From DATJXG01 sp035500455 (GTDB lineage Bacteria; Acidobacteriota; Terriglobia; Terriglobales; Acidobacteriaceae): DNA of 9,043 nt. Location of the stretch: NCBI GenBank assembly GCA_035500455.1, contig DATJXG010000330.1, forward strand, positions 1 through 9,043, written 5' to 3'. Position numbers and translations under genes: made by a program. How positions within the stretch are numbered: position 1 is the stretch's first letter; each line of letters starts with the position of its first letter. Positions 1 to 7,385 of this stretch are shown piece by piece. A model generated the notes under the pieces. It was not told where the DNA came from. It saw only the letters and a program-made list of their open reading frames with translations, and ran no database searches.

Positions 1-416
1 CCCCGCAGTTTCAAGGTGACGCGCATCCTCACCCGCGGATGCAACCTGCGCTCCTCCGATTCCCGCTGCAATTCTTCCGCGACCCGCCGCTTCAGTCCGT
101 GCAGATCGAGCGGCCGCGTAAACGCCGCCGTTACCCCCAGCGTCTCGCTGCGGATCTTTTCTCCCACTTCGGCTGCGATCACGAACACCGGAATTCGCGC
201 TGTGTAGCTCAGCGTTTGCAGGCTGCGGCACAGTTCGATGCCCGAGCGCCGCGGCATGGCCAGGTCGATCACGATGGCGCGGGGTTTGTGTTCCAACGCC
301 AGGCCCAGGGCCTGCTCCGGATTCCCGCTCTCGATCACCTCGTAGGCATCCGCGAACAGCCGGTGCAACTGCCTGCGCCTTCCCTCGTCGTCGTCCACAA
401 TCAGGATCTTATGCAC
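1..416 (-). CDS. Receiver-PilZ response regulator (3' part outside window)
   Basis: The visible 138 residues are a CheY-like receiver domain (about 1-117) followed by the opening of a PilZ domain. Receiver signs are the acidic cluster DDD at 8-10, the predicted phospho-acceptor D51 in IVIDLAMP, and the final strand ending in FTRPLD. The PilZ sign is ERRLHPR at 122-128, which contains the RxxxR arm that binds cyclic di-GMP in this family. The rest of PilZ, including its D/NxSxxG motif, lies beyond base 1. Two conserved receiver positions differ from the norm: the switch Thr/Ser is Ala81 and the invariant Lys is Arg101. I chose the GTG at 416-414, giving VHKILIVDDD, because GAGGGGG lies just upstream; the adjacent GTG at 419-417 is equally possible. 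No ATG start is available. The role is probably signal-dependent control of a cyclic-di-GMP output such as motility or exopolysaccharide; the cognate kinase is not visible. Confidence 0.82.
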   Translation of the reverse strand, partial: MHKILIVDDDEGRRRQLHRLFADAYEVIESGNPEQALGLALEHKPRAIVIDLAMPRRSGIELCRSLQTLSYTARIPVFVIAAEVGEKIRSETLGVTAAFTRPLDLHGLKRRVAEELQRESEERRLHPRVRMRVTLKLR

Positions 417-917
417 CACGCCCCCTCGGCGCACCCTCGCCGGCTACGAACTCGCTGCGCGGGAAAAATAAACGCGGGAAAAACAATGAAGATGAGCCGC
501 ATCCGCGAGCAAATGCCGGTCTGAGATTTCGCTACAAGCTGCCTTCGCGCCGCCCCGTAGATTCTTCACTACTGGCGCCGCTTCACTTGCAGTCTTGTAG
601 CATTCGACATTCCCGTGCCGCAGCCCTCTGCGCGCAGGCCGGCACAGAAGATGAAGCTGGTATACAGAGATGGGACTCGATCGGTGATGGTTCGACTCGG
701 GACAGCGAAATCCTTCTCCCGGCGAAATTCATCCTGAAGCCCCCTTGGTGAATCTTTCGCGTCACAGCCAACTAAGTTTGTCTTTCCACAATACCTGTCT
801 GCCCGCGAGTAAGCGCTCGCCGCGCTGCCGGCGTTACATTTTCAGAACACCACCCGCCATCGGCCTGTAAGCTTTGTTATTTGTTTTGTCTTCTCGCGGG
901 AGCTTTCTTCCGCGGTC
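417..917. other. Long non-coding stretch between divergent genes
   Basis: This stretch separates the divergently read receiver-PilZ and GH127 genes. I find no convincing protein or RNA gene in it. It must hold the promoter of the receiver-PilZ gene on the minus strand, but no clear -35/-10 pair stands out. The only notable structure is the pair of direct repeats at 458-487. The open frame at 583-771 on the minus strand has a TTG start, no ribosome binding site and no recognisable family, so I do not call it. Confidence 0.6.
458..487. repeat. Tandem 15-bp direct repeat upstream of the receiver-PilZ gene
   Basis: Two adjacent 15-bp units agree at 13 of 15 positions, and both begin with the identical 11-mer CGCGGGAAAAA (458-468 and 473-483). 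The pair lies about 40-70 bp upstream of the receiver-PilZ start, where a promoter would sit. It could be a tandem regulator site or a simple duplication; nothing else in the window shares the motif. Confidence 0.45.
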
Positions 918-933
918 TGGTAAACGTTTACCA
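918..933. promoter_or_regulatory. LacI-family-type operator
   Basis: TGGTAAACGTTTACCA is a perfect 16-bp palindrome with a central CG. That is the classic half-site layout of LacI/GalR-family operators. It ends 9 bp before a TATAAT box, so a bound protein would cover the -35 region of the GH127 promoter and act most simply as a repressor released by a sugar effector. No LacI-family gene is present in the window, so the regulator is encoded elsewhere. That it is an operator is inference from symmetry, family style and position. Confidence 0.75.
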
Positions 934-942
934 CTCTGGCGC

Positions 943-948
943 TATAAT
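943..948 (+). promoter_or_regulatory. -10 box of the GH127 gene promoter
   Basis: A perfect TATAAT consensus lies 52 bp upstream of the GH127 start codon, in otherwise GC-rich sequence. No good -35 hexamer is found at 16-18 bp spacing; that zone is filled by the palindrome at 918-933. Transcription would start near 955 and leave a leader of about 45 nt. Confidence 0.65.
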
Positions 949-990
949 TCTTCTGGCCGCTCCGCTCATTCCGCCGGGTTCGATTCCATG

Positions 991-995
991 GGAGG
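991..995 (+). promoter_or_regulatory. Ribosome binding site fixing the GH127 start
   Basis: GGAGG lies 4 nt before ATG 1000-1002. It settles the start there rather than at the in-frame ATG 988-990 or at 874, both of which precede this site. The chosen start also places a clean Tat signal at the N-terminus. Confidence 0.8.
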
Positions 996-999
996 ATCA

Positions 1000-3069
1000 A
1001 TGAACAGCTCTAAATTTTCCCGCAGGCAATTCGTCACCTCCGCAATCACTACCGCCGCCGTCACCTGCCTGCCCGCTCGCCCCCTGCTCGCCAGCGCGAC
1101 CGCAAGCGCCAAACCCAGAGGCATATTTCCCGACGTAGCCTTCGCCCACCCCGATTGGAAAGACCAGGGAGTCGAGAACCTCGCCAAGTCCCCGCACGCC
1201 AGGCTGCGAGACATCCCCGTCCACGCCGTCACCGTCGAAGATGGATTCTGGGGTGAGCGCCGCAAGATCAATGTCGAGAAAAGCATTCCCTCCATGCACG
1301 ACCTGCTCGAAGCCAACGGCCGCATGAACAACTTCCGCCGCCTCGCCGGCAAGAGCACCGCCCCTCAGATCGGCCCGGTCTATTCCGATTCCGATGTTTA
1401 CAAGTGGACCGAAGCTGTCGGCTTCGCCCTGCAATCCGGCGACATTCCCGATCTTCGCGCCACCACCGAAAAAGTAATCGACGTCGTCGTCGCCGCCCAG
1501 GAGCCTAGCGGCTACCTCAACACTTACTACGTTGGCGATAAAGCCTCGCTGCGCATGACCGTTCAGACCCAGACCATGGGCCACGAACTCTACAACATCG
1601 GCCACCTGCTGCAAGGCGCCATCGCCTACTACCGCGCCACCGGCGACCGCAAGCTGCTCGATGCCGGCATTCGCTTCGTCAACGACTTTCTCTACCCCAA
1701 CTACGGCCCCGCCCCCAAAAAGCCCATCGTCTCCGGCCACCCTGAAATCGAAATGGGCCTCATCGAGCTGTACCGCATCACCGGCGACAAGAAACAACTG
1801 GAACTGGCAAGCTACATCCTCGGCGGCGACGATCGCCTGCACCTGCCCGAGCGCCGCACCATTTACATGTTCTGCGGAACCCCCTTCACCGCCCGCACCA
1901 AGCTCGAGGGCCACGCCGTGCGCGCTATGTACGCCTGTTGCGGCGCCACCGACTACTACATGGAAACCGGCGACGAAACCTACTGGAAGACTCTGAACAC
2001 GCTATGGAGTGACATGGTCACCACCAAAATGTATGTGACCGGCGGGGTGGGCTCACGTGCCGACGGAGAAGCCTTCGGCGATGCTTACGAGCTGCCCAAC
2101 TTTCGCGCCTACGGCGAAAGCTGCGCCGCCATCGGCAACATGATGTGGAACTGGCGCATGCTCGCAGCCACCGGAGACGCCAAGTTCACCGACGTAATCG
2201 AGCGCGCTCTTTACAACGGCATCAACTCCGGCATGTCACTCGATGGCACCATGTACTGCTATCGCAACCCCCTGGCCTTCGATCCATCCACCGGCGACAA
2301 GATCCGCAATCCCTGGTATGACACCACCTGCTGCCCACCCAATCTTGAGCGCACCTTCGCCTCGCTTCCCGGCTATTTCTACAGCACCAGCAGCGAGGGT
2401 ATTTACGTGCACCTCTACGACAACTCCGAGCTGAACTGGCATCTGGAGAACGGCACCGGCCTCAACGTCAAGCAGAAAGCGAATTACCCGTGGGATGGCA
2501 ACGTCGAGATCGCGGTAACGCCGGCCGAGGCTTCCGAATTCACCTTCTACGTGCGCATTCCCGGCTGGGCCGATACGGCGAGCGTGGCTGTGAACGGTAA
2601 ATCCGTATCAGGCGTGAAGCCGGGCTCCTACCTGCCGGTCCGGCGCCGCTGGGCCGCGGGAGATGTGATTCAGCTGAAGCTGGAGATGCCGGTGCACGTG
2701 CTCACTGCCGATCCCCGCGTGGCAGACGACACCGATCGCGTCGCCGTGCAGCGCGGGCCACTCATCTATTGTCTGGAGGAACTCGACCAACCCAGCGGTG
2801 TGGAACTCAGCGGCGTGGCGATGGACGTCGGCCAGAAACCGGGATCCCAGTTCCATAGCGAATTCGACAAAGGTTTGTTGGGTGGCGTGGTCGTGCTGCG
2901 CCACACTGGAGCGGTTTACGAACGGCCCGCCTCCAATGTGCTCTATCCCCGTTACAGTGCTGAACCAGCCAAGACCAAGCCTGTTCCCCTGACCTTCATC
3001 CCCTACTACGCGTGGGCTAACCGCGAGGCCAGCGCCATGCAGGTGTGGACGCCGATTCTAAGGGCCTGA
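1000..3069 (+). CDS. Tat-exported GH127 beta-L-arabinofuranosidase (DUF1680 family)
   Basis: This 689-residue protein is a glycoside hydrolase of family GH127, whose characterised members release beta-L-arabinofuranose from plant glycans and glycoproteins. Residues 1-37 form a twin-arginine signal: SRRQFV at 7-12, a hydrophobic stretch, and likely cleavage after ASA at 35-37. The enzyme therefore folds in the cytoplasm and is exported, which suits a zinc-cysteine active site. Landmarks match Bifidobacterium HypBA1: E357 (GEAFGD) lies 16 residues before E373, which starts ESC with C375, and a CC pair lies at 444-445 in TTCCPPN. By analogy E357 is the acid/base, C444 the nucleophile, and E373, C375, C444 and C445 the zinc ligands. 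An alpha/alpha barrel is followed by C-terminal beta modules, as in the family. The gene stands alone behind a LacI-type operator and TATAAT box. The exact sugar is uncertain because some relatives act on other residues. Confidence 0.9.
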   Translation: MNSSKFSRRQFVTSAITTAAVTCLPARPLLASATASAKPRGIFPDVAFAHPDWKDQGVENLAKSPHARLRDIPVHAVTVEDGFWGERRKINVEKSIPSMHDLLEANGRMNNFRRLAGKSTAPQIGPVYSDSDVYKWTEAVGFALQSGDIPDLRATTEKVIDVVVAAQEPSGYLNTYYVGDKASLRMTVQTQTMGHELYNIGHLLQGAIAYYRATGDRKLLDAGIRFVNDFLYPNYGPAPKKPIVSGHPEIEMGLIELYRITGDKKQLELASYILGGDDRLHLPERRTIYMFCGTPFTARTKLEGHAVRAMYACCGATDYYMETGDETYWKTLNTLWSDMVTTKMYVTGGVGSRADGEAFGDAYELPNFRAYGESCAAIGNMMWNWRMLAATGDAKFTDVIERALYNGINSGMSLDGTMYCYRNPLAFDPSTGDKIRNPWYDTTCCPPNLERTFASLPGYFYSTSSEGIYVHLYDNSELNWHLENGTGLNVKQKANYPWDGNVEIAVTPAEASEFTFYVRIPGWADTASVAVNGKSVSGVKPGSYLPVRRRWAAGDVIQLKLEMPVHVLTADPRVADDTDRVAVQRGPLIYCLEELDQPSGVELSGVAMDVGQKPGSQFHSEFDKGLLGGVVVLRHTGAVYERPASNVLYPRYSAEPAKTKPVPLTFIPYYAWANREASAMQVWTPILRA

Positions 3070-3082
3070 GAGCAACGCGGAG

Positions 3083-3127
3083 CGGCCTTGGTCAAACCGG
3101 CCTTGGTCAAACCAGCCTTGGACAAAC
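3083..3127. repeat. Three tandem 15-bp repeats after the GH127 gene
   Basis: Units at 3083-3097, 3098-3112 and 3113-3127 lie head to tail. The first two are identical (CGGCCTTGGTCAAAC) and the third differs at two positions. They fall in the 83-bp gap between the convergent GH127 and TPR-regulator genes. There are no spacers, so this is a small tandem duplication and not a CRISPR array. Confidence 0.85.
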
Positions 3128-3143
3128 CCTGGCTGAAATGTGC

Positions 3144-3168
3144 GCCGGGCTCTTAGTTCAGCGCCGGC
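3144..3168. terminator. Possible shared stem-loop between convergent genes
   Basis: GCCGGGCT (3144-3151) can pair with AGC-G-CCGGC (3160-3168) through eight base pairs with a one-base bulge around an 8-nt loop. It overlaps the stop codon of the minus-strand regulator. No T-run follows on either strand, so it is at best a weak or factor-dependent terminator. Confidence 0.25.
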
Positions 3169-4544
3169 AAACCCACTTTGATGACTAGCTCTCGGAAGGA
3201 AGCATCCGTGCGCAGGCCGCGAAGGGTGGCGTCGTTGCGCAGACTAATAAGGTCGCTGTTCCGCCCCTGGTAGGCCCGCTGCAAATATCCCAGCGCGTCC
3301 TGCCGCGCTCCCAGCAACGCACAGGTGCGCGCCAGCTGATAAGGCGCAATGCGGTTCTCAGCCAGCAGCTTTTTCTGTTCCTGCAGCATGCTCTGCAGCA
3401 TGGCGCGCTCTCCGCCGCCGGCGAATCCCCGTTCCCCCGCCTTCACTACTCCTATGGCAGCATCGTCATGAGACAGGGCCGCGGCTTTCTCTGCTTCCGC
3501 CAGAAAATCCCGCCCCCGCCGGCTGGATAAATAAAATTCCGCCAGGTAACGATGGGGAGAAAGGAATTCCGGATCGCTCGCCTCCAGCTGTTTGAGCAAT
3601 TCGACTGCGGAATCGGTCTGTCCGGCAAGCAGCAGAATCAGGCCTTTGTCCGCCACAATCGCCGGCGAGGCAGGGTCCAATTGCTGCGCCCGCCCAATCT
3701 CCCCCAGCGCTTCCGGAAAACGCCCCTGCGTCATGAGGAAGGTGGCGTACCAGTGGTGGGCGTTGGCATAGCTAGGATTGAGCGCCAATGCCCGCTGAAA
3801 ATGGCGTTCCGCATCCGGCGCATCCCAATTGCCGTAGAAGGTCACGAACGCTAGCGAGGCATGCGCCTCGGCCGAGTTGTCGTCCAGTTCCACCGCTCGC
3901 CGCGCCGCTTCGGTGGCGCGAGGATAAGCTTCACTGTCGGGCAGCACGCTGTATTCCCGCATCAGGTTGTAGCAATCCGCCAGCCCAACGTAAGCGCGCG
4001 CGTAGTTCGGATCTTTGACAATCGCCTGGGTGAAATAATCCACCGCCATGTTCAGGCTTTCGGGCGTGCGTTTGTTCCAGTAATACCTTCCCTCAAGATA
4101 GAGTTCTTCGGCCTGCGGGCGACGCGAAACCGCATCCTCCGGCGCCGCGGGCATCGCCGACACCTCCGTCTTACCCCGGCCACGCTCGTACCGCAAACCT
4201 GCCGCCAGCGCCAGGGCTGCCATAACGGTCGCTGCAACCAGCCAAATGCTTCGCTTCCCCGGAAGCAGAGGCCGGTCCGGACTTCTTTGGATTTCTTCTT
4301 GGGGCGACACTACTTCAGCGATGGAGTCAACAACCCGCGGAGCCCTGCCCTCCAGCCAGCTAGAAAGCTCTTCCGTGTAGGCGAACACACCCCCGCGGCC
4401 GCTTCCGGGGTAGCGGCGCACCGGTAGCGCGCGGTCCTTTTCCCATCTCTTGACGGTCCGCTCGTCGCGGCCGAAGAATGCGGCGATTTCTTTCCAGGAA
4501 TCGAGCCGCAGGTTAGCGGTTTGGGGCTGGCTGGTGCCCTGCAT
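3153..4544 (-). CDS. Membrane-tethered HTH-TPR transcriptional regulator
   Basis: The 463-residue protein has three parts. Residues about 12-65 form a MerR/excisionase-like helix-turn-helix (LDSWKEIAAFFGRDERTVKR, then a wing-like RYPGSGRGGVFAY). Residues about 99-117 are a single membrane segment. From about 145 to 360 lie roughly six TPR repeats, recognisable by units ending in DPN, NPS or DPA. The layout puts the DNA-binding part in the cytoplasm and the TPR part in the periplasm, as in CadC-like one-component regulators; this HTH-membrane-TPR form is common in Acidobacteriota. TPRs bind proteins or peptides, so the signal may be a periplasmic partner. The ATG at 4544-4542 has only a weak AGG in front. 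Upstream lie TGTCCC direct repeats (4554-4569) that could serve autoregulation. It converges on the GH127 gene; a role in controlling it is possible but unsupported. Target genes are unknown. Confidence 0.85.
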   Translation of the reverse strand: MQGTSQPQTANLRLDSWKEIAAFFGRDERTVKRWEKDRALPVRRYPGSGRGGVFAYTEELSSWLEGRAPRVVDSIAEVVSPQEEIQRSPDRPLLPGKRSIWLVAATVMAALALAAGLRYERGRGKTEVSAMPAAPEDAVSRRPQAEELYLEGRYYWNKRTPESLNMAVDYFTQAIVKDPNYARAYVGLADCYNLMREYSVLPDSEAYPRATEAARRAVELDDNSAEAHASLAFVTFYGNWDAPDAERHFQRALALNPSYANAHHWYATFLMTQGRFPEALGEIGRAQQLDPASPAIVADKGLILLLAGQTDSAVELLKQLEASDPEFLSPHRYLAEFYLSSRRGRDFLAEAEKAAALSHDDAAIGVVKAGERGFAGGGERAMLQSMLQEQKKLLAENRIAPYQLARTCALLGARQDALGYLQRAYQGRNSDLISLRNDATLRGLRTDASFRELVIKVGLPALN

Positions 4545-4553
4545 AACCTGATA

Positions 4554-4569
4554 TGTCCCGAATTGTCCC
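4554..4569. promoter_or_regulatory. TGTCCC direct repeats, possible operator
   Basis: TGTCCC occurs at 4554-4559 and 4564-4569, exactly 10 bp apart, so both copies face the same side of the helix. They lie 10-25 bp upstream of the HTH-TPR regulator start, between a possible -10 box (TATACT, minus strand, 4606-4601) and its ATG. A bound protein there could block that transcript, and autoregulation is the simplest reading. This is inference from spacing and position. Confidence 0.4.
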
Positions 4570-4600
4570 TACATGACGCTTTGCGGGGGAGCGAGGCAGA

Positions 4601-4606
4601 AGTATA
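4601..4606 (-). promoter_or_regulatory. Possible -10 box of the HTH-TPR regulator gene
   Basis: Read on the minus strand the bases are TATACT, a five-of-six match to TATAAT, 57 bp before the start codon. No convincing -35 hexamer lies at normal spacing (ATTCCC at 17 bp). The assignment rests on the -10 match alone. Confidence 0.35.
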
Positions 4607-4725
4607 CAGGATTTTCCACCGCTGGGAATCCCCCTTTAAGGTAGCTACCTGCGGCCAACCTATACTCACTTGTACATCGTGTTTCAGCCGCGATCCGCTT
4701 GCCCTGCCGCCGGGAGAGGCCCCGT

Positions 4726-4821
4726 TTGAGACTCCGCCGCCGTCTGGATCTTATTGAAATTATTGTTCTTGCTCTGCTTTTTGCGGCCGCCGTCGCGGTC
4801 TTTTGGGTGCGCTCGAAGTAG
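4726..4821 (+). CDS. Possible 31-residue single-pass membrane protein
   Basis: A TTG start at 4726 is preceded by a strong ribosome binding site, GGGAGAGG (4712-4719), at 6-nt spacing. The product begins with a basic stretch (RLRRRLD), continues as one hydrophobic helix (LIEIIVLALLFAAAVAVFWV at residues 9-28) and ends RSK. Basic ends around a 20-residue apolar core are typical of bacterial membrane microproteins. A TATACT box (4661-4666) could supply a promoter. The gene ends 6 bp before the stop of the convergent proline dehydrogenase gene. It belongs to no family I recognise. The hydrophobic core starts LIEIIV, superficially like a type IV pilin, but the glycine before the pilin cleavage site is absent. 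The non-ATG start and short length keep confidence moderate. Confidence 0.45.
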   Translation: MRLRRRLDLIEIIVLALLFAAAVAVFWVRSK

Positions 4822-4827
4822 CCGGGT

Positions 4828-5754
4828 TCACTTGCGCAGCAGGTTCCTGGCCAGGAACAACGCGTTCGCCGGGCGCTCCGCCAGGCGTCGCATCAGGTAG
4901 GGATACCACTCGGTCCCGAACGGAAGATAAACCCGCATCCTCCAGCCGTCGCGGATGAGTTTGAGCTGCAGGTCCCGGCGAATACCGTAGAGCATCTGGA
5001 ACTCGAAGCTCTCTCGCGCAATTCCTTCCTGCAGAGCAAAGGCCTTGGCGGCTTTGATGATCCTCTCGTCATGCGTTGCCAGCCCGTGATAGACCCCGCT
5101 CTTCAGCAGAACCTTCATCAGGCGTAGGTAGTTCGCATCCACTTCAGACTTCTTCTGGAATGCAACTTCCGCAGGCTCCTTGTATGCCCCCTTGCATAAA
5201 CGAATGCGAATCCCCGCCGCCAGTAGCTTCTCGACATCGGACTCCGACCGCCGCATGTAAGACTGAATCACCGCTCCCACGCAACCCTGATGTCCGCTCA
5301 CCGCGTGTAGTTCGTGCACCAGATCAAGTGTGCGCTCCGTGTAGGGAGAGCCCTCCATGTCCACCCGCACAAAATTCCGCGGACTCATCGCCGCCGCCTG
5401 GGCCACCAGTCCGGCGGCAATTTCCCGGGCCAGCCCCGGGTCCACATCCAGCCCCATGTGCGTCAGCTTCAGGCTGATGTTGGCGTCCAGCCGTCGCGCC
5501 GCGATCTCCTCCAGCAGCCGCTGATAGAGCTGGGCGCTCGATCGCGCCTCATCGGCATTGGTGACGTTTTCCCCCAGGTTGTCGATAGACACGCTCAGGC
5601 CCGAGCCATTCACCGCCCGCGTGGCCCGCAACGCATCTTCCACCTGCGTGCCCGCCACAAACCGGCTGGAGAGCCGCTGCCCCACGGCAGACCGCTCCGC
5701 CACGCCGCGCAGCCAGCGGCTCTCGGAAAGGGAAATGAACAGCGCCCTTAACAC
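4828..5754 (-). CDS. Proline dehydrogenase, monofunctional
   Basis: This FAD enzyme oxidises L-proline to 1-pyrroline-5-carboxylate, the first step of proline breakdown, and passes electrons to the membrane quinone pool. Its 308 residues match the length of single-domain bacterial PRODH such as the Thermus enzyme. Family motifs appear in order: SLKLTHMG with K96, VDMEGS with D132, VIQSYMRR at 163-169, IRLCKGAYKEP with R185 and K188, ATHDE with H228, and YLPFGTEWYPYLMRRLAERP at 276-295. The R289-R290 pair would bind the proline carboxylate. The start is GTG 5754-5752, supported by GGGAG at 4-nt spacing. No P5C dehydrogenase gene lies beside it, so the second enzyme must be encoded elsewhere. 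The N-terminal residues lack a signal peptide, so the enzyme is cytoplasmic and probably peripheral on the membrane. Confidence 0.95.
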   Translation of the reverse strand: MLRALFISLSESRWLRGVAERSAVGQRLSSRFVAGTQVEDALRATRAVNGSGLSVSIDNLGENVTNADEARSSAQLYQRLLEEIAARRLDANISLKLTHMGLDVDPGLAREIAAGLVAQAAAMSPRNFVRVDMEGSPYTERTLDLVHELHAVSGHQGCVGAVIQSYMRRSESDVEKLLAAGIRIRLCKGAYKEPAEVAFQKKSEVDANYLRLMKVLLKSGVYHGLATHDERIIKAAKAFALQEGIARESFEFQMLYGIRRDLQLKLIRDGWRMRVYLPFGTEWYPYLMRRLAERPANALFLARNLLRK

Positions 5755-5914
5755 GGCGCTCCCGCAGGGATTGCAATCTCAGGAATTGAACTGGAGCAGA
5801 AAAGACCTTGCGCAGGCATGACGGGTTTCAAGTCCTTGTATCACAAAACCGCCCGCTCTCGAAGCGGAACACACGGCTGGAAACCGATGGCGGGATCAGC
5901 CAGTTCGCCGCAAT

Positions 5915-6253
5915 TCACTCCGGCTGGAAGCGCACCTCGACCGGTTCCTTGGTTTCGTGCGCCGCCGGAGCCCATTTCCATTTCGCCACCGCGTTGGCCG
6001 CAGCCTGTACCAGGATGGGATGCCCGCCCTTGACGGATACCGACTTTACCGTACCATTGCTCGCTACCGTCGCCTCGACCTTCACCACTCCGGCCAGATG
6101 CATGGTTCGGGCCATCTCCGGATATGAGGGCATCACCCGGCTCACCACCTTGCGGTCGCTATCGCTCTTGAGTTCCTGGGCAGAGGACGGTATGCCCACG
6201 CAGGTGAGGCTAATGGACAACACCAATAGGAGCGATGCAGTCGGCGAGCGCAT
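5915..6253 (-). CDS. Small exported TonB C-terminal-domain protein
   Basis: The 112-residue product has a Sec signal peptide (hydrophobic core about 6-20, likely cleavage after SSA at 23-25) and then a single TonB-C fold from about 36 to the end. Family marks are VMPSYPEMART, the glycine-valine strand AGVVKVEATVASNGTVKSVS, the helix ILVQAAANAVAKWKW, and the closing strand VEVRF. True TonB is longer, with an N-terminal membrane anchor and a proline-rich spacer. This form has neither, so it is a free periplasmic TonB-C protein, a type common in Acidobacteriota, and probably not an energy transducer. The ATG at 6253 is the only start before an upstream in-frame stop, and no Shine-Dalgarno sequence precedes it. 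The gene is divergent from the selenoprotein gene at 6406, with 152 bp between them. Specific function is unknown. Confidence 0.8.
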   Translation of the reverse strand: MRSPTASLLLVLSISLTCVGIPSSAQELKSDSDRKVVSRVMPSYPEMARTMHLAGVVKVEATVASNGTVKSVSVKGGHPILVQAAANAVAKWKWAPAAHETKEPVEVRFQPE

Positions 6254-6405
6254 GGGGGGCGAAGTGAAGAAAGACTAGCGGAAACCCCCACGCGGTTGAA
6301 GATTACCCCGGTCACCTCTGCGATTCGGGCACTCGCGCTCACACTCACCCGCCAGGCGAACCAACAAAACCTGGCCTGCCCCTAGTATTTTTCTGCTATG
6401 GAGCG

Positions 6406-7149
<744 letters not shown>

Positions 7150-7385
7150 CTGGCACGGATCATCTCATTCTCCGGCGACCTCGGCGGAAGTTCTCCTCCA
7201 ACCTCGGTGATTCAAACTTTGATCCGAGCGGGCTGGCCCACACATTCGAATTTTGACTCCATGGCGCCACCCCGGAAAAGGCTGCCCCACTCGCGGTGGT
7301 TTTCGGCGAGTGGGCACCACAAATCTCGCTCCCTTGGTCACTGATCACAGACAAAGACTCGGAGTTCTGTGAATAGACGTGGCCG
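7150..7385. other. Gene-free spacer after the selenoprotein
   Basis: I see no protein gene here. The only structure that stands out is the REP-like hairpin at 7286-7314. No hairpin followed by a T-run is present directly after the selenoprotein stop, so its terminator is not identified. Confidence 0.5.
7286..7314. repeat. REP-like hairpin beside the RAYT remnant
   Basis: CCCACTCGC (7286-7294) and GCGAGTGGG (7306-7314) form a perfect 9-bp stem around an 11-nt loop, and one bulged C at 7285 lets the stem extend by two pairs. It lies about 70 bp upstream of a decayed REP-associated (Y1/HUH) transposase. Such transposases are flanked by hairpins of this type, which they recognise as single strands. 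There is no T-run after the stem, so a terminator is less likely. Only one copy is visible in the window. Confidence 0.55.

Noticed and set aside
39..524. A 161-residue plus-strand frame at the left edge
   Set aside because: It is antisense to the receiver-PilZ gene, which begins with GTG and is easily missed.
686..705. GGTTCGACTC, resembling a tRNA T-loop
   Set aside because: The bases on either side do not pair as a T-arm and no acceptor or anticodon arms can be built.
583..771. A 62-residue minus-strand frame in the long non-coding stretch
   Set aside because: TTG start without a ribosome binding site, no recognisable motif, no hydrophobic segment.
997..1914. A 305-residue open frame on the minus strand inside the GH127 gene
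   Set aside because: Its low-complexity Gly/Ala/Val-rich translation is an antisense shadow of a gene with clear catalytic motifs, a Tat signal and a ribosome binding site.
3861..4427. A 188-residue plus-strand frame
   Set aside because: Antisense shadow of the HTH-TPR regulator; no ribosome binding site or recognisable fold.
4747..4812. Type IV pilin-like core LIEIIV in the small membrane protein
   Set aside because: There is no Gly at the prepilin cleavage position, no mature domain, and the product ends after one helix.
6351..6375. GCCAGG/CCTGGC inverted repeat upstream of the selenoprotein
   Set aside because: Only 6 bp with a 13-nt loop, no T-run and no clear promoter relation; could easily occur by chance.
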